Assembly: GCA_016801885.1 (NCBI GenBank)
Contig: CM028895.1
Location: 20,728,001 to 20,792,000 of the forward strand
Direction: 5' to 3'
Origin: Toxotes chatareus
Lineage: Eukaryota > Chordata > Actinopteri > Toxotidae
Length of the DNA: 64,000 bases
Shown here one piece after another: positions 12,261-25,404 of the stretch. The translations under genes were made by a program, and so were the position numbers. The notes under the pieces are model-generated. The model did not search any database, had not been told where the DNA came from, and worked only from the letters and a program-made list of their open reading frames with translations. Each line of letters starts with the position of its first letter. Positions within the stretch are counted from its first letter, which is position 1.

Positions 12261-14565
12261 TAAACTGTGACCACCACAGATATTACACACGCATGCTGTA
12301 TGAAGCCAGACCAAGTCTGACAGTCTCAGTCCACCCAGTACCAAGCATCAGGGAGCACCACATTGACTCTGATCTTGAGTTGTAGTGCGCTGTGCTCAGC
12401 AGAGGGACAAATTAGTCAACATAAACTTGTAAGTGGCTCATTTTTCTGATGCATAGGTATTTATGGAAATTTCTTCCTGTGATGTTAACTACTGTAAATC
12501 CCTGCCATGACCTGCCATGTCAAACTGAATTTCCAGCGCAGGGATCAGTAGAAGTTCAGACCCACAGTAAACATCCATCAAAGATTACATACTTACTTCC
12601 TGCGTCAGCTTTGACCTGTTGCATTAACTATAAAGTTCCAGTGTAAAGACGGATTACTTAAGGTGCAAGATTTAAAGTGGTCTCATTTTCAGTTTAACCT
12701 CCAAATAATGTGGTTTTAAACTCTGGATGAACTGGGCTTGTGTTTGACTGATTGTGTTTCTAGATATGTCACACTTCACTGTGTTCTCGGATCTCAACCA
12801 TGACTTTGGCAAGTAGTACACTGCAATTATAACAAAACCAAGTTATAATAAAACAGGATTATCTTTTAGTACGGACATAGCGTTGAAATATGCATCAGAA
12901 AAATGGGAATACCTAGCTCCTTCAAAAATGCACTTTGGCAGAGTACTTGAGTTAAGTACTTCCCAGCTCTGATGTCAACACCATTCAGCCAGCACAAAAA
13001 AACAGGTTTCCTATGTTGCAGTTTAGCATCTGTTGCTGCTCTCTCACTCACAGAGAAGATGTGGGTTTAACAGACTCTCCCTCATATTTATTTGACTTGA
13101 CACATCTGCTCAAACAACCATGTTCAACAAAGATCAGAGATTGTTTATTGATGGAGAGAGCCATCTGCCCCGCCTGTGAGCTTTGCTATCTCCCTCCCAG
13201 CAGCTTTCAGAGGGGCCTCTGATATGACAATAATAACAGTAAGGTGAATCCTTTCACTCTGACTTTGATAACAGTACGGTCACCACTGAGCTCCGGCTCC
13301 ATGCTGCTGCACCCCACTGAACCAGCAGGTGCTGAGATGTACAGGAGAACAACAGCAGAGGCTGTTTTTCACAGTTAAACCGAGGAGAGGTGTCTACGCA
13401 GCAGGCTTTCAGAGAGCTGAAGGATAAAACTGAAATTATGAGCACAGTGAGGAAATACTGGGAAACCTTAGGAGGATCTGAGAAGTGATACTGAAGAGTG
13501 CAACAAGTCCACCAGCATCCCAGATGTGGCACAGCTGTGTATCGACAGTTGAATGGTATTCAAGGGCATGAGTGGTCAAGAGAACATAGGAGAGAGAGGG
13601 AGGAAGTATCACCCACCTTTCCTATTTGTAAAACACCAGTGAGGATCCTGTGATGGTGGGTCAACCCAATAGTTTTACATGCTCAGTTCTTTTGGGAACT
13701 TTATCCATTATCACTCCATCATCTACCAACAAGGTGCAGCAAAGTTTTGAACATGAAAGAAGTGACAGGTGTTATCATGAAGATGAGGAATTCCACCTTG
13801 CAGAGGTGGGAAGAGACTGATGTGGAACACACACAGTTGTTTTCAGGTGCAAACTACAGCTACTTTCAACCAAGCTGAAGCATCACGACCTGCACTACTT
13901 CCAAAGCATGCATTAAGTGATTATGAGAATCTACCTCGTTCATCCTCCCAACACCAGAGATCCTATGAAAGTAACCTCTCCCTTCTCTGAAATGGACCAC
14001 ATGTCTGCTGTGTAACAGTAGATTTTATGTAACGTAGAGAGACAGAGACTGGATGTTCTGACGATCCAGCAATGCAAAGGAGTCCTGCTGGGACGTGTTC
14101 TCTCGTTTCTTCTTGGGCAGGGTGGGATTCTCAGCGTTTACTCCCTGTGTCTGTTTGTGTGGAGTGCCCCTCAGACCTGCCTCACCTTCCTCTCTCTATC
14201 CTCCTCCTCCTCACTAACAGATGTTGTGCCCTGTGTTGGAGGGTCCTCACCACTGAGCTTTGATGTTGTAAGTGCTGGTTGGAGTGCACATTAAGATGTT
14301 GGTTTGTATGAGTGGGGATCCTGTAAATGGTGGTGTTTGTGCTCCTGTCAGTCTTCACATGGACACAGGTGTCTAGGATGACATGTGAACTCGATATGTA
14401 AAGAAAGGTACTAACAAGTTTATGATTATTGTTATTGCTTTTTATTATCATGTACCTTGTACAGTCTGCCTCACGCACAATATGGATTTCATATGTAACC
14501 AGCATCACTGAGATCAGCAGCATAGCATTCACAAAATGAATGCATGGGAGCATGGCAGCAGGAAA
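12261..14565. other. No gene recognised
   Basis: No domain-bearing frame or repeat family could be supported. The small frames at 12449-13532 and 14072-14553 lack motifs and occur on both strands. Confidence 0.5.
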
Positions 14566-14672
14566 TTCAATTCAATTCAATTTTATTTATATAGCGCCTT
14601 ACACAATCAAAATTGCGCTTTACAGAGACCCAGAGCCTGACCCCAGAGCAAGCACTTAAGGCCAGGATATGA
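14566..14672 (-). mobile_element. L2 3'-tail fragment, antisense (about 105 bp)
   Basis: 'ttcaattcaattttatttat' then 'atagcgcc', and 'tacagagacccagagcctga' then 'ccccagagcaagcacttaagg', match the left part of the antisense L2 tail at 48110-48215 closely. This is an extreme 5' truncation leaving only the 3' terminus. Confidence 0.85.
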
Positions 14673-14766
14673 CATCAGAGCAGCCCAACATGAGTCACTC
14701 AGTGTCACTTCCAGTTAAACCACCAATCTGTCCACTGTTCCACAGCAGAATGACCACACTATTTGC

Positions 14767-14768
<2 letters not shown>

Positions 14769-14827
<59 letters not shown>
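14769..14827. repeat. (TG)n microsatellite
   Basis: About 29 uninterrupted TG units. The small frames running through it are translations of the repeat. Confidence 0.97.
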
Positions 14828-14831
<4 letters not shown>

Positions 14832-14948
14832 ATTTTACTCATCTGCTCTATAGCAGCAAAAAATTGTTGGAACCTGAGGAAAAGCAGGAAGGAATAGAGA
14901 GTTAATTTTCTTCCTCTCTGGTCATTAGCTTACAATGACTTGGTGAGA

Positions 14949-15138
14949 AGAGAGAGAGAGAGAGAGACAGGGACAGAGACAGAAAAAGAGAAAGACAGAG
15001 ACAGACAGAGAGAGAGACAGAGAGAGAGGGACTGAGAGAGAGAGAGAGAGAGAGAGCGACAGACAGAGAAAGAGTCGGAGGAGAGAGAGAGAGACAGTGG
15101 AAGAGTTTGGAAGAGAGAGAGAGAGACAGACAGAGACA
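14949..15138. repeat. (GA)n-rich polypurine tract
   Basis: Roughly 190 bp are almost pure purine on the plus strand, with GA, GACA and GAGACAGA units. It could form triplex structures. A minus-strand frame here encodes only Ser/Leu repeats. Confidence 0.9.
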
Positions 15139-17640
15139 GGCACTAACACAGCCAGTTTCCCTTCAGTGCTTTCACAGAAGGACATGCACTGATCTGGGGT
15201 GATCCCATATCTCTACATCAACACACACAGGGTGAGAGGCCCTCGGAGTATCCCACTGACCAAGGATCAGTTATGAAATGACTCCTCAGGTAGGAGAGCA
15301 GTTCCCACCAGCATTAACTGCTAACATCGACTGGATGAGAGCGAGGTTCTTCATCCATACTGTGTGGGAGCTGCTGTTTGACTTTAATAAACTGTATTCT
15401 CCTCTGTCTTCAGCTGGCAGGGCTCCAGGCCTCAGTATGTTCTCACACAATGACCAGAGGGCCAGCCAGTGGAAAAGCTAACAGAGGACCAGAGACAGAC
15501 CAACCAGATGGATCCTCCCCGTCCAGGCCTGTCCGCTCTCTTTTGTCACACTGTTTACACTGCTCTGTGATTCACTGGAACCACACCTCAGACTTAGAAA
15601 TCAAAAACTGATAACAAAGAACACAGATATCCATGTTGCTCATTCAGTTGTTGTCATGTGATCTATCTGTGACGGTGTGACATGATAACAGGAAGTGACG
15701 ATGGGACGCGATGTTAACCTCAACGATGGTCTCCGGTGTCTGATGTGAACATCCTCTTTCATCCAACTAAACCATCACCATGGCAACTGAGCAACTATAT
15801 CCACTGAGGAAAGCTATGAGAGATGTTGAAGTCATTTTGAATTAAAACATAGTCACTATATTTACCTGACAGCAACAAGTCCTCAGACTAAACAACAAAA
15901 CATTTTGTTTGTCCTCGTAGACGCTATCAGAGTCCATCTGTCAGTGTCTTCTATTACAAACATAATTTACAGGACTGTTTTCAGTGTGTGTTTCCTGTGG
16001 TTAAGGTTTGGGCACAAACACTGCTTGGTAAGGGTTAGAGAAATACAATGTTTGCGGTTCAAAAAAAAAAAAAAGGAGTCACTTCAGTGTGAAAGTGGAT
16101 GACCTTGGATGATGTCGTTCTCCATGTATATCTGTCTTCAAACAGTACTGACATGCTCATATGTCCACTGAAATAGTCTTTGGTTGCTATGATTGTGTTT
16201 CCTTTCTGTACTGGTCATTAAGAGATTCCTGCCTAAACAGGTTCCAGTGTAAATGATGGTGGACAAAAATCCAGTCCTCATTCTGTGTTAGTAATTCTCA
16301 ATTTGACCATGAAACACATTAGATCCAGACAGACATACCACTGCAGACCCCCTCACCTCAGGTGTAGACTGACAATCCCTGCATGTTGCAACAGCACGTA
16401 CCTGTGTCATACCTGTTTTATTAAAAACATATCAAATTCCAAAAGGTGAGGGCCTTGTTGACAGTGAAATCCATCACACTTACCTTGCTTTTAGGAGGTG
16501 TTTTCCAAAAGTGTTGAAAATGAAATTTTAAAATTTTAGAAACGATGGTAGATTAATGACAAACTCTCTGTCTCCATTTTCCATATACCTGCTCAACACA
16601 GCTTTGCTCTGTGTGTCAGTGTCCACATCACGTAGTAGCAGCATTGCATTCTGGCTCTGCCATGGCTATGACTACATTCTAGCTGTGTGTGTGTCCCGCT
16701 CTTTTCCCTACTATATGAACCTTTATGTTCTTGGTCTACTTGTTGGAACTTGCATCGCTGATGCGTGAAATCGACTTAAAATTCAGTTTTGACTTAAATT
16801 ATTATTGAATCAGTTTTCATAATGCATATCATTTGTTACCAAGTTTACTTACTTTGTCGTATACTGCAAAACTAGTTTTTCATGTTTGTAATTTGAGAGA
16901 GAGAGAGAAAAGGAGGGAGGGAGATGGTTTCCTTCAAAGCTCCTTCACAGGCATAAACTTATTAAATTAAACTGTAAACACAGTCAATTTCCAAGCATCC
17001 TGTTCTATTTACAACTCTCAGCTACTGCTACTTTCTACATGTACAGCTGAAGACTTTTATAATTTTCGTAGGAGGAAGTGTTGGACACCTCTGAACACAA
17101 CTTCACCAGCCTTTCTCCCTCAGAAGAGATCAAAAGCAAAGTGGGAGGGCTGTTTTTTAACTTTACTATGATTTCTATCATTATTTGTTGTTTTGGCACT
17201 CCCTATGTAAGATCATCCTGAACACACAGGCACCCATCTCCAGTCATACGCTGATCAGAAAGCTTTACGTTGGGGTAGAGGGGCTTTCTCAGCAGCCTGC
17301 CTCACACCTTTGTGGTTGCAGGAGGCGTGTTTTGACTGAGTTCAGAAGAATGTGCTGATGGCCTGTGGCTTCAGGGCTCCACCATAATAACAGCCACATT
17401 CCTTCTAGCTACTGACCAGTGAGGATGGAATGCAATTAGCACCTATTAGAGAGAGCCTGGAGGAGGCCTGTCAGGCCCACTGGCATACCCAAGCTACCAG
17501 CTCAGACCTGACCTGGGCACAAACACACCCTGGCTGGAATTTACTTTATGCCCAACACAGCTTCAGTACTTTACTGCTGACAATCATCAGCAGAGGAAAT
17601 TCACTATCAGTGTAAGCTGAACAAAATGAAATCTTATCAC
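15139..17640. other. No gene recognised
   Basis: Poly-A run at 16060-16073 and a short GA run near 16890. Frames at 15278-15611, 15905-16102 and 16556-16768 have no recognisable domain or splice context. Confidence 0.5.
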
Positions 17641-17644
17641 TGTT

Positions 17645-17870
17645 ATCAATTCATCCCAGAAAAATTGGAAAAATTCCAGCAACTCTTGTAATATATAGCA
17701 ACTTTAATGTTAGACCAACACGTTTCAGGTTGTGGCCTTCATCAGAGTCATCAGAAAATATACTATAGACAGTATTTAAATAGGGCAGGAGAGGTAAGGG
17801 GAGCCTCCAGTAGAGTACATGGGTAACACCACCAAACAAACTGAGCATCCTTATGGCACGTTGCCACATC
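17645..17870 (-). mobile_element. Penelope-like repeat with hammerhead-like core
   Basis: On the minus strand the order is CCCTATTTAAATACTGTC, then CTCTGATGAAGG, then ACCTGAAACGTGTTGGTC (about 17710-17752), and an AT-rich tail. 'CTGATGA...GAAAC...GTC' is the hammerhead ribozyme core, and similar phrases are known in the terminal repeats of Penelope-like elements. AGG can pair with CCU as a short stem II. A matching stem I is not evident, so any ribozyme is probably decayed. No Penelope coding sequence is present. Confidence 0.5.
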
Positions 17871-18092
17871 TGGGGAAATCTGTAGCACTCTGACAGTAAA
17901 AGCTGCTGGAGGAGGAGGAGGAGGAGGAGACTTCAATAAGACCTTCAAAACACTCCAGCTGCACGCCCCGTCCCCCTGTTCTCCTTCCTCATCAACAAAG
18001 ACAGAATTTGAGAACAGGTTCATGTTTTCAACGGCAGCAAAATCATCAAAGTGACACATGATGTGAGCACACTCACATTTTTGGTGATGGAC

Positions 18093-18300
18093 AGTAACTA
18101 AGTACATTTACTCAAGTATTGTAGCACAACGTATTACCTAAAGTAGAGTTTTGCGGTGCTAATGTTACTCTATTTTCTGCTACTTTCTACTTCTAGTCCA
18201 TTACAGAGAGAAATATTGTGCTTTTGCACTTTTAGCCACTACATTTAGCCTACTAGTTACGTTTCAGATTAAGAATTACATTGAAAAAAATGAGAAATAT
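18093..18300. repeat. Common fish dispersed repeat ('taagtacatttactcaagta')
   Basis: 'agtaactaagtacatttact' followed by 'caagtattgta', then 'ctactttctacttctagtcc' and 'agagagaaatattgtgc' follow the order of a very abundant fish repeat (probably a non-autonomous DNA transposon). It is non-coding. Confidence 0.75.
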
Positions 18301-19670
18301 AAAATATAATACACTGTTAAAGAAACTAACAAGCTCTACATAAAGTGGTTAAATTCAGTTCCACCTCCACCATCTACAACAGTACAATGATTTCTGACAG
18401 GAAAGCTCCCAGATAGTGCTGCTGATTAATTACTGATTCAGGCAAGCAAAACTTTTTTTTTTTTTTTACCTGCAGATAAATTGCATTAAGTAATGTATCT
18501 GACCACTTTCAACATAAGTTAACAATAACAGCAACAGCAACTCACTTCACTGCCAAACCAATACAGGCAGGCGCACAATCCCCTGTAAGATTACTGTGAA
18601 CTGAGGAGGATAATGCCAGTGACTTTCCAGTGACGTTAAACTCTCACTGTCTCACTGGAAACTGCTGAGCAGGTTTTCAGCATCAGATAAACCTTCAAAC
18701 TAATCCTCACAAGATCAACACAGGTCCTTCCATTTCCCAGCGCAGTGCTGTTTACAATCTCGTCTCCCCCTCTTTCCTTCCCTCACTTACCCTCCAAGTT
18801 CACGTCCTCAGTCATCTGACATGGAAGTATCCAAGCCTCACCATGACCCCCACATTTACAGAGGCCACAACAACTCCCTCCCAGGCACACACACGCACAC
18901 AACACATACAGATATACACAACTTAAACATGCTACCAATTAAAATAATCAGTGATCGAGTCAAACTGGCATCAGTTTAAGTACCCAGCTCATTGGCACTG
19001 GATTATAACTATGTGAAGAGATTCTTACTTTGTAACTTTGTAATTGGTACGTGTCATTTGATGGTTTAATTTGTCCCAGATTTATTCTGAAGCCACAGTA
19101 AAGAAGTCGTTTAGGCGTAATTAGCATCATGCTGAGCCTGCCATGTTTCTGGCTGTGGAGAGGTTTCCCTCCTGAAAAGAACATGTGTTCAAACATGATC
19201 TGGGAATTAAAAGAAACTGACATTTTCACTAAACATCTGAACACAGATCACTGGAGACAGCTCAGTTCAGTTCATCACACCCTGGTGTGTTGTGTAGAAC
19301 TTGTGTCTTCAGACAGCGTCATTCCCTGAACAAAATCCTTTGCCATATGAGCTGATAAAATACTAACATTAAGCTTTTAAGTAATGAGTAGTAGTTAGAC
19401 AACACAATGCAACCAGTAGGATCTTTTCATTATACCCTCTCCACCTGGTAAATACCCAGATCTGACAAACTCCAAACCTCCAAGTCTAAAGTGACGACAT
19501 CAGTGTAAGATTTTTTTTACAGAGCTGGACCTGGATAAAGGTTTACTCGACCATCTAAAACCTCTAAACTTTGATGCATTTTACTGTGAACCAAAAGGAA
19601 GAAGTGGTGCACCACTTTTTTGATCCCCACCAAAGTTTCTCAGAGATCCAGATCATTACCATCAATGTAA
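18301..19670. other. No gene recognised; poly-T near 18452
   Basis: A run of T at about 18452-18467 is the only feature. The frames at 18960-19329 on the two strands overlap and carry no motif. Confidence 0.5.
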
Positions 19671-19679
19671 CTGATGTTG

Positions 19680-20150
19680 CCATGATCTGCCCTTTGAATG
19701 ACTCTTTGTTTGGACTCTTTGTTGCTTTGGTTTCTCTGTTTGTTTGGGATTATTGGTTCCTGTTTTACTTTGAAATTACTGACCTTGTATGTCTGTTGTT
19801 TTACCTCCTGCCCTTGTGCGTGTTTCCCGCTTCCGTGATTGTCTGCTTCACTGTTTCACCTGTTCCCAACGACCCCTGCCTCAGTTGGGTATTTCTCTGT
19901 GTTCCCTTCACTCTTTGTCAGTTTGTCTGTTCAGGTTCTTTGAGTCACCTCAAGCTTCTGCTTCAGTTCCTGCTCCTGTTTTTCCTTGCGTTCCTGATTC
20001 CTGCCTGAGTTTTTACCTACCAGTGCTCCTGCATCATGCTCATCTGCTTGTAATCCTGCTCTTTTTGTTATTAAACTATCATCTCTAAACCCGCCTGCCT
20101 TCAAGTGTGGGCTCCAGCCTGCCTAAACTATTACAGATGGTTTGCTGCAT
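19680..20150. repeat. Probable dispersed repeat, pyrimidine-rich
   Basis: The composition and phrases ('gtttcacctgttccc', 'gttcctgattcctgcctgag', 'gttattaaac' near the right end) resemble the 495-bp element at 30103-30597. The 145-residue hydrophobic frame at 19571-20008 follows from this T/C-rich composition and is not called as a gene. I could not define its ends. Confidence 0.4.
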
Positions 20151-20887
20151 ATGATGAAAATACATCAGAATTCCGAGAGTTTTTATCTCTTTTTTTACGT
20201 GTTTAAACAGCAGTCACAGAGACTCTGTGGACATTAAAAGAAAACTCTAACAACTTAATAGCCAGTTTACAGTGATGAGTCACATGCAATATAAATCAGT
20301 TTTTGCTTTCTTTCTTGTGCAGTTACAGTGCAGATGGGCAGACTACAGAATTTTGGTCAGTCCGTGAAATGCAGGTACCACTCCGGCAAAGTTCCATGAC
20401 AAATGCTAACAGGACAGAGAAACGACAGATATCATTTATACTGTTGAACAGTGTAACTGAATCCCAGTTCAGCTCCAATGATCTATGGCTGCTTTTTCTG
20501 TGTTTGTGTGAAAAATGACTGTAATCTGTCTGAAGCAAAGGTGGATGTACAGTGACACTGTAGTCTATTAACTGAAGTCTTTTAAACCAGAGATCAGAGG
20601 TCTCAGCTCCTATCTACACTCAACATTTGTTTCTTTTAAAAGTGATCACTGTCACAGCATCAGTCGTTTCAGTAAATGCCCCAAAATGACACATGTTTAC
20701 GTTCAATTGACAAAGTCATCCCTCAGCTTTGGGAATCATGTCGGGACTGATGGAGGAAGGAAGGTGGTGTTGTTACAGAGTCAGCAAAACATCAGACTTT
20801 CCTGTTTCCAACCAACAGTCAACGCTGGGTACTTTTAACAAATGCCATGATTGTTTTCTCACGCATTGTTACCGCTGTAACTATGTT

Positions 20888-21520
20888 GATAACTTAAACA
20901 AAGTCAAATTTGTTTATATAGCACTGGATCATAACAGAAGTTTTCTCAAGGCACTTTTCATATAGAGCAGGTTCAGACCGAACTCTTTATAATATTATCT
21001 ACAGAGACACAACGTTTTCCCCAAGAGCAGCAGCACCTGGTGACAGTGGAGAGAAAAAAAAAATTCCCTTTAACAGGTAGAAACCTTGAACAGAACCTGG
21101 TTCATGGTGGATGACTGTGTGCCATATCACAGGGCAGGTTCCACATAATGATGATAGCAAGACTAAAAATAATATGACAATAAAAACAGTAGAACTAATG
21201 ACAGCAAGACTAATAATAGGATTAATAATCACAATTAATGAAACTAATAATCTGGCAGTAGGTGGCCCACAGCTACAGATTCAGACTCTACAGCTCCAGA
21301 GGCAGATCAACCTGCAGGGAGCGACAGGAGAAGAGAAGAGAGAGGAAAGAGAAGAAGCTGAGTTAGTAACATGTATTAATACCATTTGAATGAGAACAGA
21401 TGAAGAAGAGGAAAAAGAGGAGCTCAGTGCTTCATGGGAAGTCCCCTTTCAGTCAGAGCCTATAGCAGCATAACTAGATGATGGGTCAAGGAAAGACTGA
21501 GCCAGAACTACGTATAAGTG
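20888..21520 (-). mobile_element. L2 3'-tail fragment, antisense, diverged
   Basis: The order runs from 'tttgtttatatagcactgga' through 'ttccctttaacaggtagaaa' and 'ccttgaacagaacctgg' to 'agcagcataactaga' near 21460-21480. These match in order the antisense L2 3' regions at 48110-48300 and at 280-310. Only the 3' untranslated region is present. Confidence 0.8.
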
Positions 21521-21829
21521 TCATCACATCATTGAACAGATTTAGTTTTCTACACTAACTACTGTAACAATTTTGGATGGAACAGACAACTGAAATCGTC
21601 ATGTTTGGTGAAACTTGTTTAGACAGTGTAGACACAGAAGTGTTTAGCCTCTATCTGGAAATTATATTCTTTTGAACTACTCTGCGTGTTCCAGACAAAC
21701 CAAATCACCCAAATTGTTTGACTCATTCGTAATACATCTCTATGAAATTTTCAGATGTCGTAGATGAAGCCGGCTTAAGCTATTAGAGAATGCAAATGAG
21801 TATGTACATCCTCTTACACAGAGGACACC
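21521..21829. other. No gene recognised
   Basis: Unique-looking DNA between two repeats, with no frame of note. Confidence 0.45.
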
Positions 21830-22035
21830 ATTTGGGTGGGCAGTCCTTCACCGTGACCCAGGACACATTTGTGTTCAAAGAATGTGGTCATATGTGGCGC
21901 AAGCCACCTCTGAGTATGGTCTGAGTGATCAGATCTCAGTGTGCCCTCAGTGCTTCTTGGGTCCACTTGTCCACCAGATCACCTGAGACAGATGTTAATG
22001 CCAGGTCTGAACAGGGTCATAGTTGTAGTGCAATT
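21830..22035. repeat. Probable fish dispersed repeat ('gagtgatcagatctcagtg')
   Basis: 'tatggtctgagtgatcag' then 'atctcagtgtg', and 'ccaggtctgaacagggtcat' at the right end are phrases of a dispersed fish repeat known to me by its wording. The ends are not resolved. Confidence 0.4.
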
Positions 22036-23690
22036 CATTAATTCATTGACAGACTAAATGGGGCAGATGTGTGTCCTTCATTAGTCACATATTCTTCAAG
22101 CTGCTGATGAGGTAAATGAACACTTTAGATTACATAATGAAGTTGACATCTGCAAATTTTTTTTTCCATCTGACCTCTTGAATTCAAGCTTTAACAAAAA
22201 CAAGAAAGTGAGCTCTTTGACCAAAATAGGTTATTATCTGAAGGAGCAGGACATGCACAGCTACTTTTAAAATAAGAGCGGCACTTGATAAAAACACATT
22301 ACAAAAAGTAACCAAAAAAAAAAACAAAACGTAATGACAGCAGATCCTCACACCACATGTATTTAGGTTAGTGAAGAGTCCACCACTTTATACAGTTCAG
22401 CTTTCTCAGTGCTGGCTTCCATCTACGTTCTTAGAGTGGATCTGGAGACTGGATGTTTTCATTCAAAGCAGAGCAGAGACGGCATTTGACAGTAATTACT
22501 CTTCATGCTTTGACATTTCAGTGATGCATAATGTTTGAAAAGTAAAGTGGCTGCAGGAAAGGTTAAAGGTTGTTGACGCTGTATTTCTGTTTATTTTTGA
22601 AGATATCTGATGGTAACCAGTGAATGTGCAAATGTTGCAGAAATGCAAGTAATTTAAATTTGTACATAAGCATGAAGAAAGTAAAAAAAACATTGAGCAT
22701 GTTCTGCATCAGAACCTTGTTTCATCAAGAGTGACCCGAAACTCCTTCACAAAGTAGTCTGCACTGTAAAAACAGGAAATTGTACAGTCGGCTATTGAAA
22801 TGGTGGAGTGTAGCAGGAGTTCTGGACAGAATGGTCACCAGAATGGTCAGGTGCATCAGACAGGACAGGACGGTGGGGGAGGTGGGCACAGTGCCTCACT
22901 TTAGAGTCCAAAGGCCCCATGAGGTCCCCCAGAATTCAGGGATAGAGAGAGGTAAAATGAGAGAGATAAAGAGGAAAGAGTTGACCTGGTTTAAATAGAT
23001 CGATCAAAAGCGAGAGAAATGGGATGCAAAGGTGTGGTCCTGCTCCTTACATGTGTGTTTACATGAGTGTCATTCGTGTTAATCCTCATAACAGCAGGAG
23101 TGCCTAAACTGTCATCTTTAAAAAGCAGATTTGTGAACTAAGACCATAACAGATGTCTGATGAGAATCTGAAGTCATTCTTTGAGAGTCTGTGGTCCTGG
23201 TGGTCTCTCGTCTTCACAAACAGCCTGGAAGGTCCCACAAACAGGTGGACTGTTTATAGGGCCTCGCCTAAGGCCTTGAATAAAATATTTAGCTCACTAA
23301 ACAAACTGGTCAAGAGCCTGGAGTGAGATGGATGAAGTTAAACTTGAGTTAATGTCAAGGATTCAAAGAGTCAGAGGTTTATTTGTCACAAGTCTATAGC
23401 CATGATAGAGGATCTGTGAGGCTGGTCTGGTACAGTGGTACTTTGAGCCAAACACTAATGTTGGCATGCTAAATTTTCACAACAATGCTAACATTGAGCT
23501 TTGGCAAATGTTCAGAGTTCAGATCCTGCCTTCATTCCTCTGTGAGTGAATGTCTATGATATTTCCCACGTCAAAATCACTACACTCACATTTCTGATCT
23601 CACCAAAACTGGCCAGTGCTCACGTTCCTCAAGCTGACTAGTCCCTGAACATTGTTTTCTATACATTATTGGAATTGTCTCATTCTTTCA

Positions 23691-23716
23691 GACCTACTAT
23701 TGCACAATAGTAGGTC
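23691..23716. repeat. Near-palindrome, 12-bp arms, 2-nt loop
   Basis: GACCTACTATTG at 23691-23702 is followed after 'CA' by its exact reverse complement at 23705-23716. Confidence 0.93.
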
Positions 23717-24274
23717 CTCCTCCCTCCTCCCCATCACCACCATGACCACCATGACCTCCATGACGTCCAGGGACCCTTGTCCAAGCATGGCCATCAACCA
23801 GCCACTCACTCTACTCGACCTGATGATGGCGACAGATAAAAAGCCAGTAGATACATTGTCTGAGGATCATGAGAGTACAAAATTTGGGATGGGGTGAGAG
23901 GCTCAAAAGGGCTTTAGTTTTTCATGTACCCCTACCTGAGGCAGAAAGAAAACATGAGAAAACATTTTTATAGAATTTTGATACGTCCCCTTCATGAAGT
24001 AGATGGTTGTAATAGACTAGTACACTAGTAGAATTATGTCAACATGGAGCAGAAGCTCAGAGGAAAGTTTCCAACAGCTCCTGAAATCCATGAGAGCAAA
24101 AGAAGAAACAACCCAGTGTTGGTGTGGTTCTCCTGATAAACTCTGAGTGTAAGAACTCATTTAAATTTTGAAGAAAATGAAAGAAATAGAATTAACATAT
24201 GATTGCATTTGCTGTTTATTTGAACTTGAACGTATAAATTTGCAGAGCATCTGTTGGCTTTTACTCTGAGTAAG

Positions 24275-24322
24275 TTATATATAATATAATATGATATAAT
24301 ATATAATATAATATAATATAAC
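24275..24322. repeat. AT-rich tandem tract (TATAATA-type)
   Basis: Repeated 'tataatataa' units of about 5-10 bp. Confidence 0.85.
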
Positions 24323-24613
24323 TATTGACTTGATGTTGTGTTTTGACCCTCACATTCACTGTTCTTATCAGAAAATGTACAGAATTGAATTTTAATCAGC
24401 TAGAATTGCTAAAATTTTACAGCAGTTTTCATTTCACTTGACAGAATTTACAATCACTAGCTAAAAGCTAAAAAGGGAAATGATACAGACACTGCCTTTC
24501 AGAGGACTGATGAAATTATCAGTCACTGCAACTCTCAGCTGATCAGTGAGACCTTAAGATGATTTCAGCTGATGGTGGCCAATCAAAGCCACATGAGAGC
24601 ACAGATTTAATTT

Positions 24614-24652
24614 CACACACACACACACACACACATACACACACACACACAC
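24614..24652. repeat. (CA)n microsatellite, interrupted once
   Basis: (CA)n broken by a single T. Confidence 0.92.
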
Positions 24653-24874
24653 CATACGTATGAGCTCAGTGCCTTGGCTTTCCAGTCATGTCTGAAGGCA
24701 GAGACAGTAGTAAATGTGACACAGTGCTCAGAGTTGTTAAAGAAATTAGTTAATCTCCAGGCAGGGGTTACTCAGTCACCTGTAAACAATTTAGATGACG
24801 CTGAAAACAAAGAGGCCGCCGACAGGGATTAGTGTGTGTGAGGCTTTCATGCTATGGAAGGCAGATGCAGACTG

Positions 24875-24906
<32 letters not shown>
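24875..24906. repeat. (TG)n microsatellite
   Basis: 16 TG units. Confidence 0.92.
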
Positions 24907-24908
<2 letters not shown>

Positions 24909-25404
24909 CCCTGACGGAGGAGACAGAGCATCTCTGCTCAGACAAAATGAGAACTAAAAGCTAAACTGTTGAGACAACCCAATCGTACTACCTTCAGCCT
25001 GACACAGTGACATGGACTGAAACTATGCTGGCAGTCAGTCTGAATGGGTCAGTGAGAGAAAGTGGGTCAGACACAGGTCAGAATTGGTGAACAAGTGTTT
25101 CTATTAGAGAGGGCCACAGAAAACCCAGAGTCCACAGGACGACTTTGGACACAGCAATGCTTTAAACTAAATGCTATCAACATGCTATAAACATGAATAC
25201 ATTGACAATGCTACTATACCATACTATGTTTTCCAGGTACAATGTTTACCATATTCATGTTTACCATTTTATTTAGTTTATTAACATCTAATAATTAAAG
25301 CTTAACACAACCGTCTTTAGTCTTGCTGGTATTTAGTCATAAACCCAAGACAATTTAAAATAAATGGTGGTAGATAATAAGACAGAGGATCACCAGAAAC
25401 ATTA

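Larger units (their letters stand above)
22036..25404. other. No gene recognised; several microsatellites
   Basis: Contains an AT-rich tandem tract at 24275-24322, (CA)n at 24614-24652 and (TG)n at 24875-24906, plus the perfect hairpin at 23691-23716. The frames at 22496-23897 lack any domain. Confidence 0.5.

Noticed and set aside
14669..15185. Frames through the (TG)n and (GA)n tracts
   Set aside because: Low-complexity translations only.
19571..20008. 145-codon hydrophobic frame resembling a membrane protein
   Set aside because: The Leu/Phe/Val richness follows from T/C-rich repeat sequence. An overlapping second frame is also open, and no domain or splice signal supports it.
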